Source: Coriobacteriia bacterium
GTDB taxonomy: Bacteria > Actinomycetota > Coriobacteriia > Anaerosomatales > PALSA-660
Assembly (NCBI GenBank): GCA_030652345.1
Contig: JAUSAU010000110.1
Coordinates: forward strand, 1-62,120
Length of the DNA stretch: 62,120 bases
Reading direction: 5' to 3'
The notes below the pieces were generated by a model. That model saw only the letters and a program-made list of their open reading frames with translations, was not told where the DNA came from and did not search any database. Every line of letters starts with the position of its first letter. Within the stretch, counting starts at the first letter, position 1. Below, piece by piece: positions 36,222-43,475 of the stretch. The position numbers were made by a program, and so were the translations under genes.

Positions 36222-37082
36222 GTGCCGTTCTCCCCGCTCGCGTCGCCCGCGGCGACCCGTGCCGCGCTCGAGTCGCACGGGTTGCACCTGAAGAAGTCGC
36301 TGGGTCAGCATTTCCTGATCGACGACAACATCGTCGCGAAGATCCTGGAGCTCGCCCGGATCCCGCACGGCTCCCCCGTGCTCGAGGTCGGCCCCGGTAT
36401 CGGCACGCTGACGGCCGCACTGTGCTCGGCGGCCGGCCACGTCGTGGCGGTCGAGCGCGATGCGGACCTGCTGCCCGCGCTCGAGGACGTCAGCGACCGG
36501 TGCGGCAACCTCACGGTGGTCCGTGCCGACGCCGTCAGCGTCTCGCTCGGCGAACTCGACACCCCCCTCGGTCCGCCGTCGGCGCTCGTCGCCAACCTGC
36601 CGTACGGCGTCGCCGCGACCGTGGTCCTGCGCTTCTTCGAGGAGTTCCCGTCGATGACGTCCGCCACGGTCATGGTGCAGCGGGAGGTCGCGGATCGCAT
36701 GGCGGCCGAACCGGGCCGCAAGGACTACGGCTCCTACTCGGTGAAGCTCCGCCTGCTCTCGCAGCCCGCCGGGCGTTTCGCTGTGGCCCGGACCTGCTTC
36801 ATGCCGCCTCCGCGCGTCGACTCGGCCGTCCTTCGCCTGGAGCGCATCGAGCGGCCCGAGCCCGCGCATCTTCTGGTCGCCGCAGCGCGCCTCGCCGACG
36901 CCGCCTTCGCGCAGCGCCGCAAGACGCTGCGCAACTCGGTCCTGGCCTCGACGGGATGGTCGGGGGCGCTGTTCGACGAAGCGCTGTCCGCGACGGGCAT
37001 CGACGGCCGCCGCCGCGCCGAGACGCTCTCGGTCGACGAGTACCTCGAGCTCGCGAGGGAAACGGCCGCACGGGGCTTGTGA
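36222..37082 (+). CDS. rsmA: 16S rRNA dimethyladenosine transferase RsmA/KsgA
   Basis: A 286-residue Rossmann-fold enzyme that dimethylates A1518 and A1519 of 16S rRNA. Motifs seen are KKSLGQHFLIDDN, the SAM loop LEVGPGIGTLTAAL, the acidic VERDADL, the catalytic NLPYG, and MVQREVADRM with a C-terminal helical domain including AFAQRRKTLRNS. GTG 36222 stands 4 bp after the yabE stop with only a weak GGTAG site, which suggests coupling. The length is normal. The rnmV gene that separates yabE and ksgA in Bacillus is absent here. Confidence 0.96.
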   Translation: MPFSPLASPAATRAALESHGLHLKKSLGQHFLIDDNIVAKILELARIPHGSPVLEVGPGIGTLTAALCSAAGHVVAVERDADLLPALEDVSDRCGNLTVVRADAVSVSLGELDTPLGPPSALVANLPYGVAATVVLRFFEEFPSMTSATVMVQREVADRMAAEPGRKDYGSYSVKLRLLSQPAGRFAVARTCFMPPPRVDSAVLRLERIERPEPAHLLVAAARLADAAFAQRRKTLRNSVLASTGWSGALFDEALSATGIDGRRRAETLSVDEYLELARETAARGL

Positions 37083-37130
37083 GCGTCGATAGAAGGCCTG
37101 TCTGATCGTATTCGCGACCACGCGCCAAAC

Positions 37131-37144
37131 CGCATACATATGCG
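37131..37144. promoter_or_regulatory. Palindrome upstream of the veg promoter
   Basis: CGCATACATATGCG is an inverted repeat with 6-bp arms, 8 bp upstream of the -35 hexamer of veg, a position suited to an activator or repressor site. Confidence 0.45.
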
Positions 37145-37151
37145 TCGGCGA

Positions 37152-37180
37152 TTGTATAAGAGGCCTCCCGCCTGTATAAT
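37152..37180 (+). promoter_or_regulatory. Promoter of veg
   Basis: TTGTAT (37152-37157) and TATAAT (37175-37180) are spaced by 17 bp. The start codon follows 24 bp after the -10 box. The Bacillus veg promoter is also known as unusually strong. Confidence 0.8.
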
Positions 37181-37204
37181 CCATCAAGTTTGAGGAGGCG
37201 TTGC

Positions 37205-37486
37205 ATGGAGCCGATGAACCAGATCGAAGTGGTGGGCCGCATCCGGAGCGACCTGCAGTCACTGATGGGCACGCGCATGAAGCTTCGCGCCAACATGGGC
37301 CGCTCGAAGATCGTCGAGCGCGAGGGTGTTCTCGAAGAGACGCATCCCAGCCTGTTCGTCGTGAAGGTCGAGGAGAAGCGCGAGCGCACGGCGCGCGTGT
37401 CGTACTCCTATGTTGACGTGCTGACGGGTACCGTCGAGCTGACCCATCCCGACAGCGGGGAGAACGTCTTTCCCTGGCTCAACTAG
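37205..37486 (+). CDS. veg: Veg family protein (DUF1021)
   Basis: A 93-residue protein of the Veg family: IRSDLQSLMGTRMKLRANMG, then SKIVEREGVLEETHPSLFVV and the C-terminal VSYSYVDVLTG. In B. subtilis Veg stimulates biofilm formation through the matrix-gene control network; the biochemical role is not settled. ATG 37205 follows a strong GAGGAGG. It lies between ksgA and ispE exactly as in Bacillus, which confirms the identification. Confidence 0.95.
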   Translation: MEPMNQIEVVGRIRSDLQSLMGTRMKLRANMGRSKIVEREGVLEETHPSLFVVKVEEKRERTARVSYSYVDVLTGTVELTHPDSGENVFPWLN

Positions 37487-37509
37487 TAGCAGCACGGTAT
37501 CGAATATGA

Positions 37510-37543
37510 CGGGCGCGGCGCCGCGACACGGCGGCCGCGCCCG
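37510..37543 (+). terminator. Stem-loop between veg and ispE
   Basis: CGGGCGCGGC and GCCGCGCCCG form a 10-bp stem with an internal CCG/CGG helix. No U-tract follows, so it could attenuate or only partly terminate transcription into ispE, whose start lies 21 bp further on. Confidence 0.5.
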
Positions 37544-37563
37544 ACGTGTATGGAGGTACGACC

Positions 37564-38454
37564 TTGTCACTGATGATCGACGCACCCGCGAAGCTGAACC
37601 TCTACCTCGCTGTCGGCGGCCGTCGCCCTGACGGGTATCACGACGTCGACACCGTGCTCGTCTCGCTCGAGCTGCACGACACCGTCGTGGTCAGCGCTGC
37701 ACCGGCTCTCAGCGTGGTCTGTACGCCGGATGTCGGCGTTCCTGCAGAGGAGAACCTCGCATATCGGGCGGCACGCGCACTCGGAGAAGCGGTGGGACGG
37801 GACCCGCTCGTGGCCATCGCGATCGAGAAGCGGATCCCGTCGGGCGCCGGCCTCGGCGGTGGCAGCGCGGACGCTGCGGCAGTCATCGCGGCGCTCGCGG
37901 CACTCTGGGATCTCGCACCGGACGCACCCGTGCTCACGCGGGTGGCCGCGTCGCTGGGCGCGGACGTGCCCTTCCTGCTTCGGGGCGGCTGCGCGCTCTA
38001 CGCCGGTCGGGGTGACGAGTACCTTCGCTCGCTGCCGGTTCCCGATGCGCACTTCGTCGTGGTCAATCCGGGAGTCCCCGTGCCGACCGGCGCGGCGTAC
38101 GCCGCGTTCGACCGGATGCTGCGTCCGGCGGCTCCCGGGGTACGGTTCATGGGCGATGCGCTGCGAATAGCCCGCACGCCCGCGGCGCTCGGGCAGGCGT
38201 TGTTCAACAACATGACAGAGGCCTCGACAGGATTGGTCCCGGAGATACGCGAGGCCCTCGTGTCCGTCGCGGCGGCAGAGGGCTGCCTCGGCTCGGCGAT
38301 GGCGGGAAGCGGGTCGTCGGTGTTCGGTGTGTTCGAGGACGAGGCGGCGGCGCTCGCGGCGGCGACGGCGGCCGCCGAGCGAGGCTGGTGGTCGACGGCG
38401 ACCCGGGCTCGCGCCGCCGGCACGTTGGCGCAGACGAGAGGGGAGCAGGCGTGA
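37564..38454 (+). CDS. ispE: 4-diphosphocytidyl-2-C-methyl-D-erythritol kinase
   Basis: A 296-residue GHMP kinase of the non-mevalonate isoprenoid pathway. It has APAKLNLYL at the N-terminus, GAGLGGGSADAAA as the ATP-binding motif, and the C-terminal AMAGSGSSVFGVF motif 3. TTG 37564 is chosen because GGAGGT stands at the right distance; ATG 37573 is an alternative. Its stop overlaps the nucleotidyltransferase start. The C-terminus after residue 275 is an Ala-rich tail. Confidence 0.94.
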   Translation: MSLMIDAPAKLNLYLAVGGRRPDGYHDVDTVLVSLELHDTVVVSAAPALSVVCTPDVGVPAEENLAYRAARALGEAVGRDPLVAIAIEKRIPSGAGLGGGSADAAAVIAALAALWDLAPDAPVLTRVAASLGADVPFLLRGGCALYAGRGDEYLRSLPVPDAHFVVVNPGVPVPTGAAYAAFDRMLRPAAPGVRFMGDALRIARTPAALGQALFNNMTEASTGLVPEIREALVSVAAAEGCLGSAMAGSGSSVFGVFEDEAAALAAATAAAERGWWSTATRARAAGTLAQTRGEQA

Positions 38455-39212
38455 CTCAGACCAAGGTCGACGTCGTCATACTCGCCGGCGGGGACGGAGA
38501 GGTCATCGACCCGAGTTGCCGCTTCAAGGGCCTGCTCCCGGTCAACGGGAAGCCGCTCGTCGAATGGGTCGTCGAGGCGTTCCTGGACGCGCGCCTCGTC
38601 AACGAGATCGCGGTGGTGATGCCCACCGCCGAGAACCTCGGCTCGTGGGTGGACCGCGTCGACAAACTCGTCGTCTCCGACCGTGACTTCATGGACAACG
38701 TGATCTGCGGCATCGGGTCGTTCCGCGCCGATCGCCGGGTGCTCGTCGCGACCGGCGACATCCCGCTGCTGACGGGCGCCGGGGTCGACGAGTTCGTGAC
38801 CGCCAGCCTGGAGAACGGCGCCGACTTCATCTACCCGCTGGTGCGTCGGGATGACCTCGAGGCGCAGTTCCCGGGTTCGGACCGCACCTACTTCCGGCTC
38901 AAGACCGGCTGGCACACGGGCGGCAACGCGATGATCGTCAACCCGCTCCTCGTGCCGCGCGCTCGCGATCTCGGCCAGCGCCTCTTCAACGATCGCAAGA
39001 ACCCGGTCGCGGTCGTGAAGACCGCCGGTCTGGGCTTCGTCGCGAAGTTCGTCCTGGGCCGCCTGCAGCCGGAGGACCTCTCCGACAAGATCCGGGACCT
39101 CCTCGGCGGGTCAGGCGCCGCGGTCCTCACCAAGGATGCGTCGATCGCGATCGATGTGGACAAGCCGTCCGACCTGACGCTGGTCGAACGCGTGCTCTCG
39201 GAGCGTGACTGA
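38451..39212 (+). CDS. MobA-like nucleotidyltransferase
   Basis: A 253-residue glycosyltransferase-A-fold NTP transferase. It has VVILAGGDGEVIDPSCRFKG at the N-terminus with the nucleotide-binding Gly loop and Lys, KPLVEWVVEAFLDA, and the metal Asp in ATGDIPLLTG. The C-terminal third is unlike IspD or MobA, so the acceptor is unknown. GTG 38451 is translationally coupled to ispE. The gene replaces purR and yabJ of the Bacillus order, and its place next to ispE may suggest an envelope sugar or isoprenoid-linked acceptor (inference). Confidence 0.82.
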   Translation: MTQTKVDVVILAGGDGEVIDPSCRFKGLLPVNGKPLVEWVVEAFLDARLVNEIAVVMPTAENLGSWVDRVDKLVVSDRDFMDNVICGIGSFRADRRVLVATGDIPLLTGAGVDEFVTASLENGADFIYPLVRRDDLEAQFPGSDRTYFRLKTGWHTGGNAMIVNPLLVPRARDLGQRLFNDRKNPVAVVKTAGLGFVAKFVLGRLQPEDLSDKIRDLLGGSGAAVLTKDASIAIDVDKPSDLTLVERVLSERD

Positions 39213-39252
39213 AGTGGTACGCTCGGCTTAAGTGTCGGGTGCTTTGAGCAGG

Positions 39253-39330
39253 GAACTGTGGCCGGGGGGCGAATACAGTTCACAGCCGCATCGGGAATAC
39301 TGTCGCAAAGCGTGGGGGGAGCGAGACAGT
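39253..39330 (+). promoter_or_regulatory. spoVG leader with alternating inverted repeats
   Basis: GAACTGT (39253-39259), ACAGTTC (39275-39281), ACTGTC (39299-39304) and GACAGT (39325-39330) can pair 1:2 and 3:4, while ACAGT of element 2 can also pair with ACTGT of element 3. Pairing 3:4 would enclose the GGGGGGAG ribosome site (39314-39321) next to the ATG. This could be a translational switch or two DNA operators with ACTGT half-sites. Confidence 0.45.
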
Positions 39331-39331
39331 G

Positions 39332-39646
39332 ATGGACATCACCAAGGTGACGCTGCGCGCGGTCGCGATGAACAAGGTCTGCGCGATCGCGAGTGTCGTG
39401 ATCGACGACCAGTTCGTCGTCCACGACCTTCGCGTCGTCAATGGGGACAAGGGCCTCTTCGTGGCCATGCCTTCGCGCAAGCTGCCGAATGGCGAGTTCC
39501 GCGACATCTGCCATCCGATCAACTCCGATGCGCGTCAGCGCATCCAAGAGGCTGTCCTGGACCAGTTCCAGCTCGACGGCGGGGTGGAGTTCTTCTCGTC
39601 GGCCGCCGCGGTCGACGGTGCCGGTCCGGAGCCGGTCTTCGAGTAG
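39332..39646 (+). CDS. spoVG: SpoVG family nucleic-acid-binding regulator
   Basis: A 104-residue SpoVG protein: DITKVTLRAV, ASVVIDDQFVVHDLRVVNGD, then GLFVAMPSRKLPNGEFRDIC with the basic KLPNGEFRD surface and HPIN. SpoVG binds DNA and RNA in Firmicutes and controls cell division, sporulation timing and virulence genes. Here there is no evidence for sporulation in the window. ATG 39332 follows GGGGGGAG. It stands before glmU as in Bacillus, with tRNA-Gln inserted between. Confidence 0.95.
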   Translation: MDITKVTLRAVAMNKVCAIASVVIDDQFVVHDLRVVNGDKGLFVAMPSRKLPNGEFRDICHPINSDARQRIQEAVLDQFQLDGGVEFFSSAAAVDGAGPEPVFE

Positions 39647-39666
39647 CGGGTCCGTGGCGGATCCCG

Positions 39667-39700
39667 GAGGTCGTGCCTCTCAGAGGCGCGACCTCGTTCT
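39667..39700 (+). terminator. Terminator after spoVG
   Basis: GAGGTCGTGCCTC and GAGGCGCGACCTC form a 13-bp stem with one G-U pair and a 3-nt loop, followed by GTTCT, 20 bp after the stop codon. Confidence 0.85.
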
Positions 39701-39721
39701 GGTACACTCCGCAGGTACCGG

Positions 39722-39796
39722 TGGGGCGTCGCCAAGCGGTAAGGCAGGGGCCTTTGGAGCCCCCATCCGCAGGTTCGAATCCTGCCGCCCCAGCCA
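39722..39796 (+). tRNA. tRNA-Gln (TTG)
   Basis: A 75-nt cloverleaf. The acceptor TGGGGCG pairs with CGCCCCA. The anticodon stem is GGGGC/GCCCC around CTTTGGA, giving anticodon TTG. The T arm is GCAGG-TTCGAAT-CCTGC. The discriminator is G and CCA is encoded. A TACACT box at 39703-39708 may be its -10 element. Confidence 0.97.
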
Positions 39797-39848
39797 CGTC
39801 ATCCCCCGGGACCCGCAGAGACCGATCGCATCCGAGGAGCGCCAACCG

Positions 39849-41231
39849 ATGAGTGTCGCCGCCCTCATCCTCGCGGCCGGCGAGGGCACGCGCATGAGGT
39901 CCGACCTGCCCAAGGTCGCACACTGCGTTCTCGGCATCCCGATGGTGAGCCACGTGCTCGCCGCCGCCCGTCTGGCCGGGTGCGACCCCGTCGTCACGGT
40001 GACGGGTCATCGCGCCGATGCCGTCGAGGCCCTGCTCCCCGGAGAGTCCTTCGCGCGGCAGGACCGTCAGCTGGGCACGGGCCACGCAGTCATGTGCGCT
40101 GAGGACGCGCTGAAGGGCCATGTCGGCTCCCTGCTCGTGCTCTCGGGCGATACGCCCCTGATGCGCCCCGAGACCCTGAGAGCGCTCGTCGAGGCCCGCC
40201 AGGCCTCCGGCGCGGCCGCCTGCGTCCTGACGACGCATATGGACGACCCGACCGGTTACGGACGCATCGTGCGCACCGATACGGGCGAGGTCGCCGGCAT
40301 CGTCGAGCAGAAGGACGCGTCCGCGGCGCAGGCGGCGATCACCGAGGTCAACACCGGCACCTACTGCTTCGATGCGCAGGTGCTCTTCACGCATCTCCAC
40401 CGCCTCCAGGCGGACAACGCCCAGGGCGAGTTCTACCTCACCGACATGATCGCCGTGTTCCGCGCAGAGGGCCTGGAGGTCGCGGCGGTCACGACAGCCG
40501 ATCCGGACGAGGCGATGGGCGTGAACAACCGCGTCCAGCTGGCACGCGCCGGCGACGTGCTGCGTGACCGGGTCAACGAGGGACACATGCTCGCCGGTGT
40601 GACGATGACCGATCCGTCACTCGTCTGGATCGCGCCCACGGTCTCGCTCGGACGGGATGTCGTCATCGAGCCCATGACCTTCCTCTTCGGCTCGACGACC
40701 ATCGGTGACGGGGTGCTCCTGGGCCCGGGCACGCGCATCTACGACGGCGAGGTCGGTGCGGGCGCGGTGGTCGAGCAGTCGCTCGTGCGCGGCGGCCGGA
40801 TCGGCACGGACGCCACCGTCGGTCCCAACGCGTTCATCCGCCCCGGCACCGTGCTCGAAGCCGGTGCGAAGGTCGGCTCGTTCGTCGAGGTGAAGAACAC
40901 GACGATCGGGGAAGGTTCCAAGGTGCCCCACCTCTCATATATGGGTGACGCGACGATCGGTCGGGGGGTCAACGTGGGGGCCGGTTCGATCACATGCAAC
41001 TACGACGGCGTAAGCAAGCATTCCACCATCATCGGTGACGGCGCGTTCATCGGTTCTGACACGATGCTGGTCGCACCGGTCGAGATCGGCGCCAACGCCA
41101 TCACCGGCGCAGGCAGTGCGATCGCGAAGGACGTCCCGGCGGGGTCGCTGGGGATCGAGCGGACCGACCAGCGTACGGTGGAAGGGTGGGCCGACCGACG
41201 TCGGAAGGCCCGCGACGACGGCAGCGAGTAG
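39849..41231 (+). CDS. glmU: Bifunctional GlmU (acetyltransferase/uridylyltransferase)
   Basis: A 460-residue enzyme that makes UDP-N-acetylglucosamine, the peptidoglycan precursor. The N-terminal pyrophosphorylase part has ALILAAGEGTRMRSDLPKV and GDTPLM. The C-terminal left-handed beta-helix holds hexapeptide repeats with KNTTIGEGSKVPHLSYMGDA and the acetyltransferase site GSITCNYDG. The ATG at 39849 follows GAGGAGCG. It lies between tRNA-Gln and prs, the conserved glmU-prs order. Confidence 0.97.
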   Translation: MSVAALILAAGEGTRMRSDLPKVAHCVLGIPMVSHVLAAARLAGCDPVVTVTGHRADAVEALLPGESFARQDRQLGTGHAVMCAEDALKGHVGSLLVLSGDTPLMRPETLRALVEARQASGAAACVLTTHMDDPTGYGRIVRTDTGEVAGIVEQKDASAAQAAITEVNTGTYCFDAQVLFTHLHRLQADNAQGEFYLTDMIAVFRAEGLEVAAVTTADPDEAMGVNNRVQLARAGDVLRDRVNEGHMLAGVTMTDPSLVWIAPTVSLGRDVVIEPMTFLFGSTTIGDGVLLGPGTRIYDGEVGAGAVVEQSLVRGGRIGTDATVGPNAFIRPGTVLEAGAKVGSFVEVKNTTIGEGSKVPHLSYMGDATIGRGVNVGAGSITCNYDGVSKHSTIIGDGAFIGSDTMLVAPVEIGANAITGAGSAIAKDVPAGSLGIERTDQRTVEGWADRRRKARDDGSE

Positions 41232-41250
41232 AGGAGCGCGAGGCGGCCGT

Positions 41251-42213
41251 ATGACAGAGATGAGCAAGAGCATGATGGTCTTCACGGGCACGGCGAACCC
41301 GGGGCTCGCGGAGGGCATCGCGGAGCACCTGGGCATCGAACTCGGCAACGTGAAGATCCGCCGGTTCGCCAACGGCGAGATCTACGTGCGCTATCTGGAG
41401 AGCGTCCGGGGCGCTGACGTCTTCCTCGTCCAGTCCGTCTCGGCGCCCGTGAACGACTCGCTCATGGAACTGCTGATCATGGTCGACGCCGCGAAGCGCG
41501 CGTCGGCCCGCTCCATCACGGCGGTCATCACCCACTACGGCTATGCGCGTCAGGATAAGAAGTCCGCCGCGCGCGAGCCGATCACCGCCAAGCTGGTGGC
41601 CGATCTGATGACGGTCGCCGGGGTCGACCGGGTCATCTCCATGGACCTCCATCAGGGGCAGATCCAGGGGTTCTTCAACGTCCCGGTCAACCATCTGACG
41701 GCTCTGCCGATACTCGCCGACTACTTCGAATCGCTCGGACTCGACGATGTCGTGGTAGTCTCTCCGGACGTCGGGCGCGCGAAGGCGTGCAAGAAGCTCG
41801 CAGACATGCTCGGAGCGAGCCTCGCGATCATGCACAAGGGCCGTCCGGAGCACAACGTCGCCGAGATCACGCACGTCATCGGTGAGGTGGACGGCAAGAC
41901 CTGCATCGTGGCGGACGACATGATCGACACCGCGGGTTCGATCTCCGAGGGTGCGAAGGCGCTGATACAGAAGGGCGCCAAGGCGGTGTACGTGGCCGCG
42001 ACCCACGGCATCTTCTCACCGCCGGCGTTCGAGCGCATCGATGCGGCGCCCATCATCGAGGTCGTCGTCATGAACACGCTGCCCGTACCGCCGGAGCGGC
42101 TGACGGGCAAGATCCGCGTTCTGTCCGTTGCGCCACTGTTCGCCCACGCCATCCAGAACGTGTATGACGACGAGTCGGTATCGGAACTGTTCGATCCCGA
42201 ATTCCAGCTCTGA
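41251..42213 (+). CDS. prs: Ribose-phosphate pyrophosphokinase
   Basis: A 320-residue class I PRPP synthase. Typical parts are FTGTANPGLAEGIAEHLG, RFANGEIYVR, the flexible loop HYGYARQDKKSAAREPITAK, the PRPP-binding VADDMIDTAGSI and the regulatory DLHQGQIQGFF. It makes 5-phosphoribosyl diphosphate for nucleotide, His and Trp synthesis. The usual Asn-Ser-Glu-Pro ending is absent, as in many high-GC relatives. The start is ATG 41251 after GAGGCGG. Confidence 0.97.
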   Translation: MTEMSKSMMVFTGTANPGLAEGIAEHLGIELGNVKIRRFANGEIYVRYLESVRGADVFLVQSVSAPVNDSLMELLIMVDAAKRASARSITAVITHYGYARQDKKSAAREPITAKLVADLMTVAGVDRVISMDLHQGQIQGFFNVPVNHLTALPILADYFESLGLDDVVVVSPDVGRAKACKKLADMLGASLAIMHKGRPEHNVAEITHVIGEVDGKTCIVADDMIDTAGSISEGAKALIQKGAKAVYVAATHGIFSPPAFERIDAAPIIEVVVMNTLPVPPERLTGKIRVLSVAPLFAHAIQNVYDDESVSELFDPEFQL

Positions 42214-42249
42214 CGCACCGTAGCCAGTCATTCGAGAGGGAGTGTCACG

Positions 42250-42879
42250 ATGACCGAGACCATAGAGATGACCGCAACAACCCGCGAGATCGTCGGCAAG
42301 GCCAATCGCAGACTCGACGCCGACCGCCTCGCCGCGGTCGTGTACGGCACGAAGCACGACGCGACCGCCGTGTCGCTGGACCGCCACGCGTTCGAGCTGC
42401 TCGCCAGCCACGGTGACGGCCTCGGCTCCAAGATCATCAAGCTCATCGTCGACGAGAACAAGCCGGTCAACGTCATCGTCAAGGCCATCCAGCACGACCC
42501 GACGAAGGGCTACATCCGCCACGTCGACCTGTGGGCCGTCAACATGAGCCAGACGATCACGACCTCGGTCCAGCTGCACTTCGCCGGAGAGTCCCCCGGA
42601 GTGAAGAACGGCGGCGTCATGACCCACAACGTCCAGAGCATCCAGATCGAGTGCCTGCCGGGCGATATGCCGGAGTACATCGAGATCGATGTCTCCGCGC
42701 TCGAGATCGGCGACGCCGTCCACGTCTCGGACCTGGCCGTCCCCAAGGGCGTCACCATCCTGGACTCCGCTGAGGAGATCGTCGCCGCGGTCGTTCCGCC
42801 GGCGAAGGAGATCGACGAGGAAAGTGCCGCTGAGGCCGTCGAGCCCGAGGTCATCGGCGCTTCCTCTGACGGGGAGTAG
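42250..42879 (+). CDS. rplY: 50S ribosomal protein L25/general stress protein Ctc
   Basis: A 209-residue bL25 of the TL5/Ctc type, with an N-terminal 5S-rRNA-binding domain (REIVGKANRRLDADRLAAVV) and a C-terminal beta domain (GVMTHNVQSIQIECLPGDMP). The acidic tail EEIDEESAAEAVEPE is typical of the long form. In Bacillus the ctc gene is also between prs and pth. ATG 42250 follows AGAGGGAGTG. Confidence 0.95.
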   Translation: MTETIEMTATTREIVGKANRRLDADRLAAVVYGTKHDATAVSLDRHAFELLASHGDGLGSKIIKLIVDENKPVNVIVKAIQHDPTKGYIRHVDLWAVNMSQTITTSVQLHFAGESPGVKNGGVMTHNVQSIQIECLPGDMPEYIEIDVSALEIGDAVHVSDLAVPKGVTILDSAEEIVAAVVPPAKEIDEESAAEAVEPEVIGASSDGE

Positions 42880-42888
42880 CTCGGCTCG

Positions 42889-43449
42889 ATGACACGACTT
42901 GTGATCGGCCTCGGCAATCCGGGGCCGGAATACGAACACACCCGCCACAATGCAGGGTTCCTCGTGGTCGACCTGCTCGCCGGCACGCTCGGGGCGTCCT
43001 ACTGGAAGGACGAGGCCGGGGCGAAGACCGCGCGCGTGCGCATGGGCGAGGACGAGCTCATCCTGGCGAAGCCGCAGGCGTTCATGAACGTCTCCGGCAA
43101 GTCGGTCAAGCGCCTCGCCGACGCGTACGGCGTGCCGGCTGACGAGGTCATCGTCGTACACGACGACCTCGACCTGCCGGAGGGTGTCGTGCGAGCCAAG
43201 CGGGGCGGCGGCCATGGCGGCCACAACGGATTGCGTTCGCTGCACGAGGCGTTCGGCGATGCCTACCTGCGGGTGCGGGTGGGGATCGGCCGTCCGCCCG
43301 GCCGTATGGATCCTGCCGACTACGTCCTCGAGCCGCTGCGCGGCGAGAAGCTCGCCCGTTTCGAAGAGTCGATCCCGTCCGGTGTGCAGTGCCTCGTCGA
43401 TGTGGTGGGGTCGGGCATAGACGCGGCGATGCGGGAGTACAACGGGTAG
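42889..43449 (+). CDS. pth: Peptidyl-tRNA hydrolase
   Basis: A 186-residue enzyme releasing tRNA from stalled peptidyl-tRNA. The catalytic His is in GNPGPEYEHTRHNAGF, with KPQAFMNVSGKSV, HDDLDLPEGVVR and GGGHGGHNGLRS present. The length is normal. It is the last gene of the glmU-prs-ctc-pth run and starts 9 bp after rplY. It converges on the M23 peptidase gene; no clear hairpin is seen in the 26-bp gap. Confidence 0.97.
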   Translation: MTRLVIGLGNPGPEYEHTRHNAGFLVVDLLAGTLGASYWKDEAGAKTARVRMGEDELILAKPQAFMNVSGKSVKRLADAYGVPADEVIVVHDDLDLPEGVVRAKRGGGHGGHNGLRSLHEAFGDAYLRVRVGIGRPPGRMDPADYVLEPLRGEKLARFEESIPSGVQCLVDVVGSGIDAAMREYNG

Positions 43450-43475
43450 GCGGAGCTGTACCGGGGTCGGGCCGG

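Noticed and set aside
39299..39320. CGCAAAGC followed by a G-run before spoVG, like the core of a c-di-GMP-I riboswitch
   Set aside because: The GGCAAACC part, tetraloop and receptor of that riboswitch class are missing, and the bases are better explained by the alternating inverted repeats.
39722..39796. tRNA-Gln as an attachment site
   Set aside because: The flanking genes are conserved housekeeping genes in ancestral order; no mobile-element gene is near.
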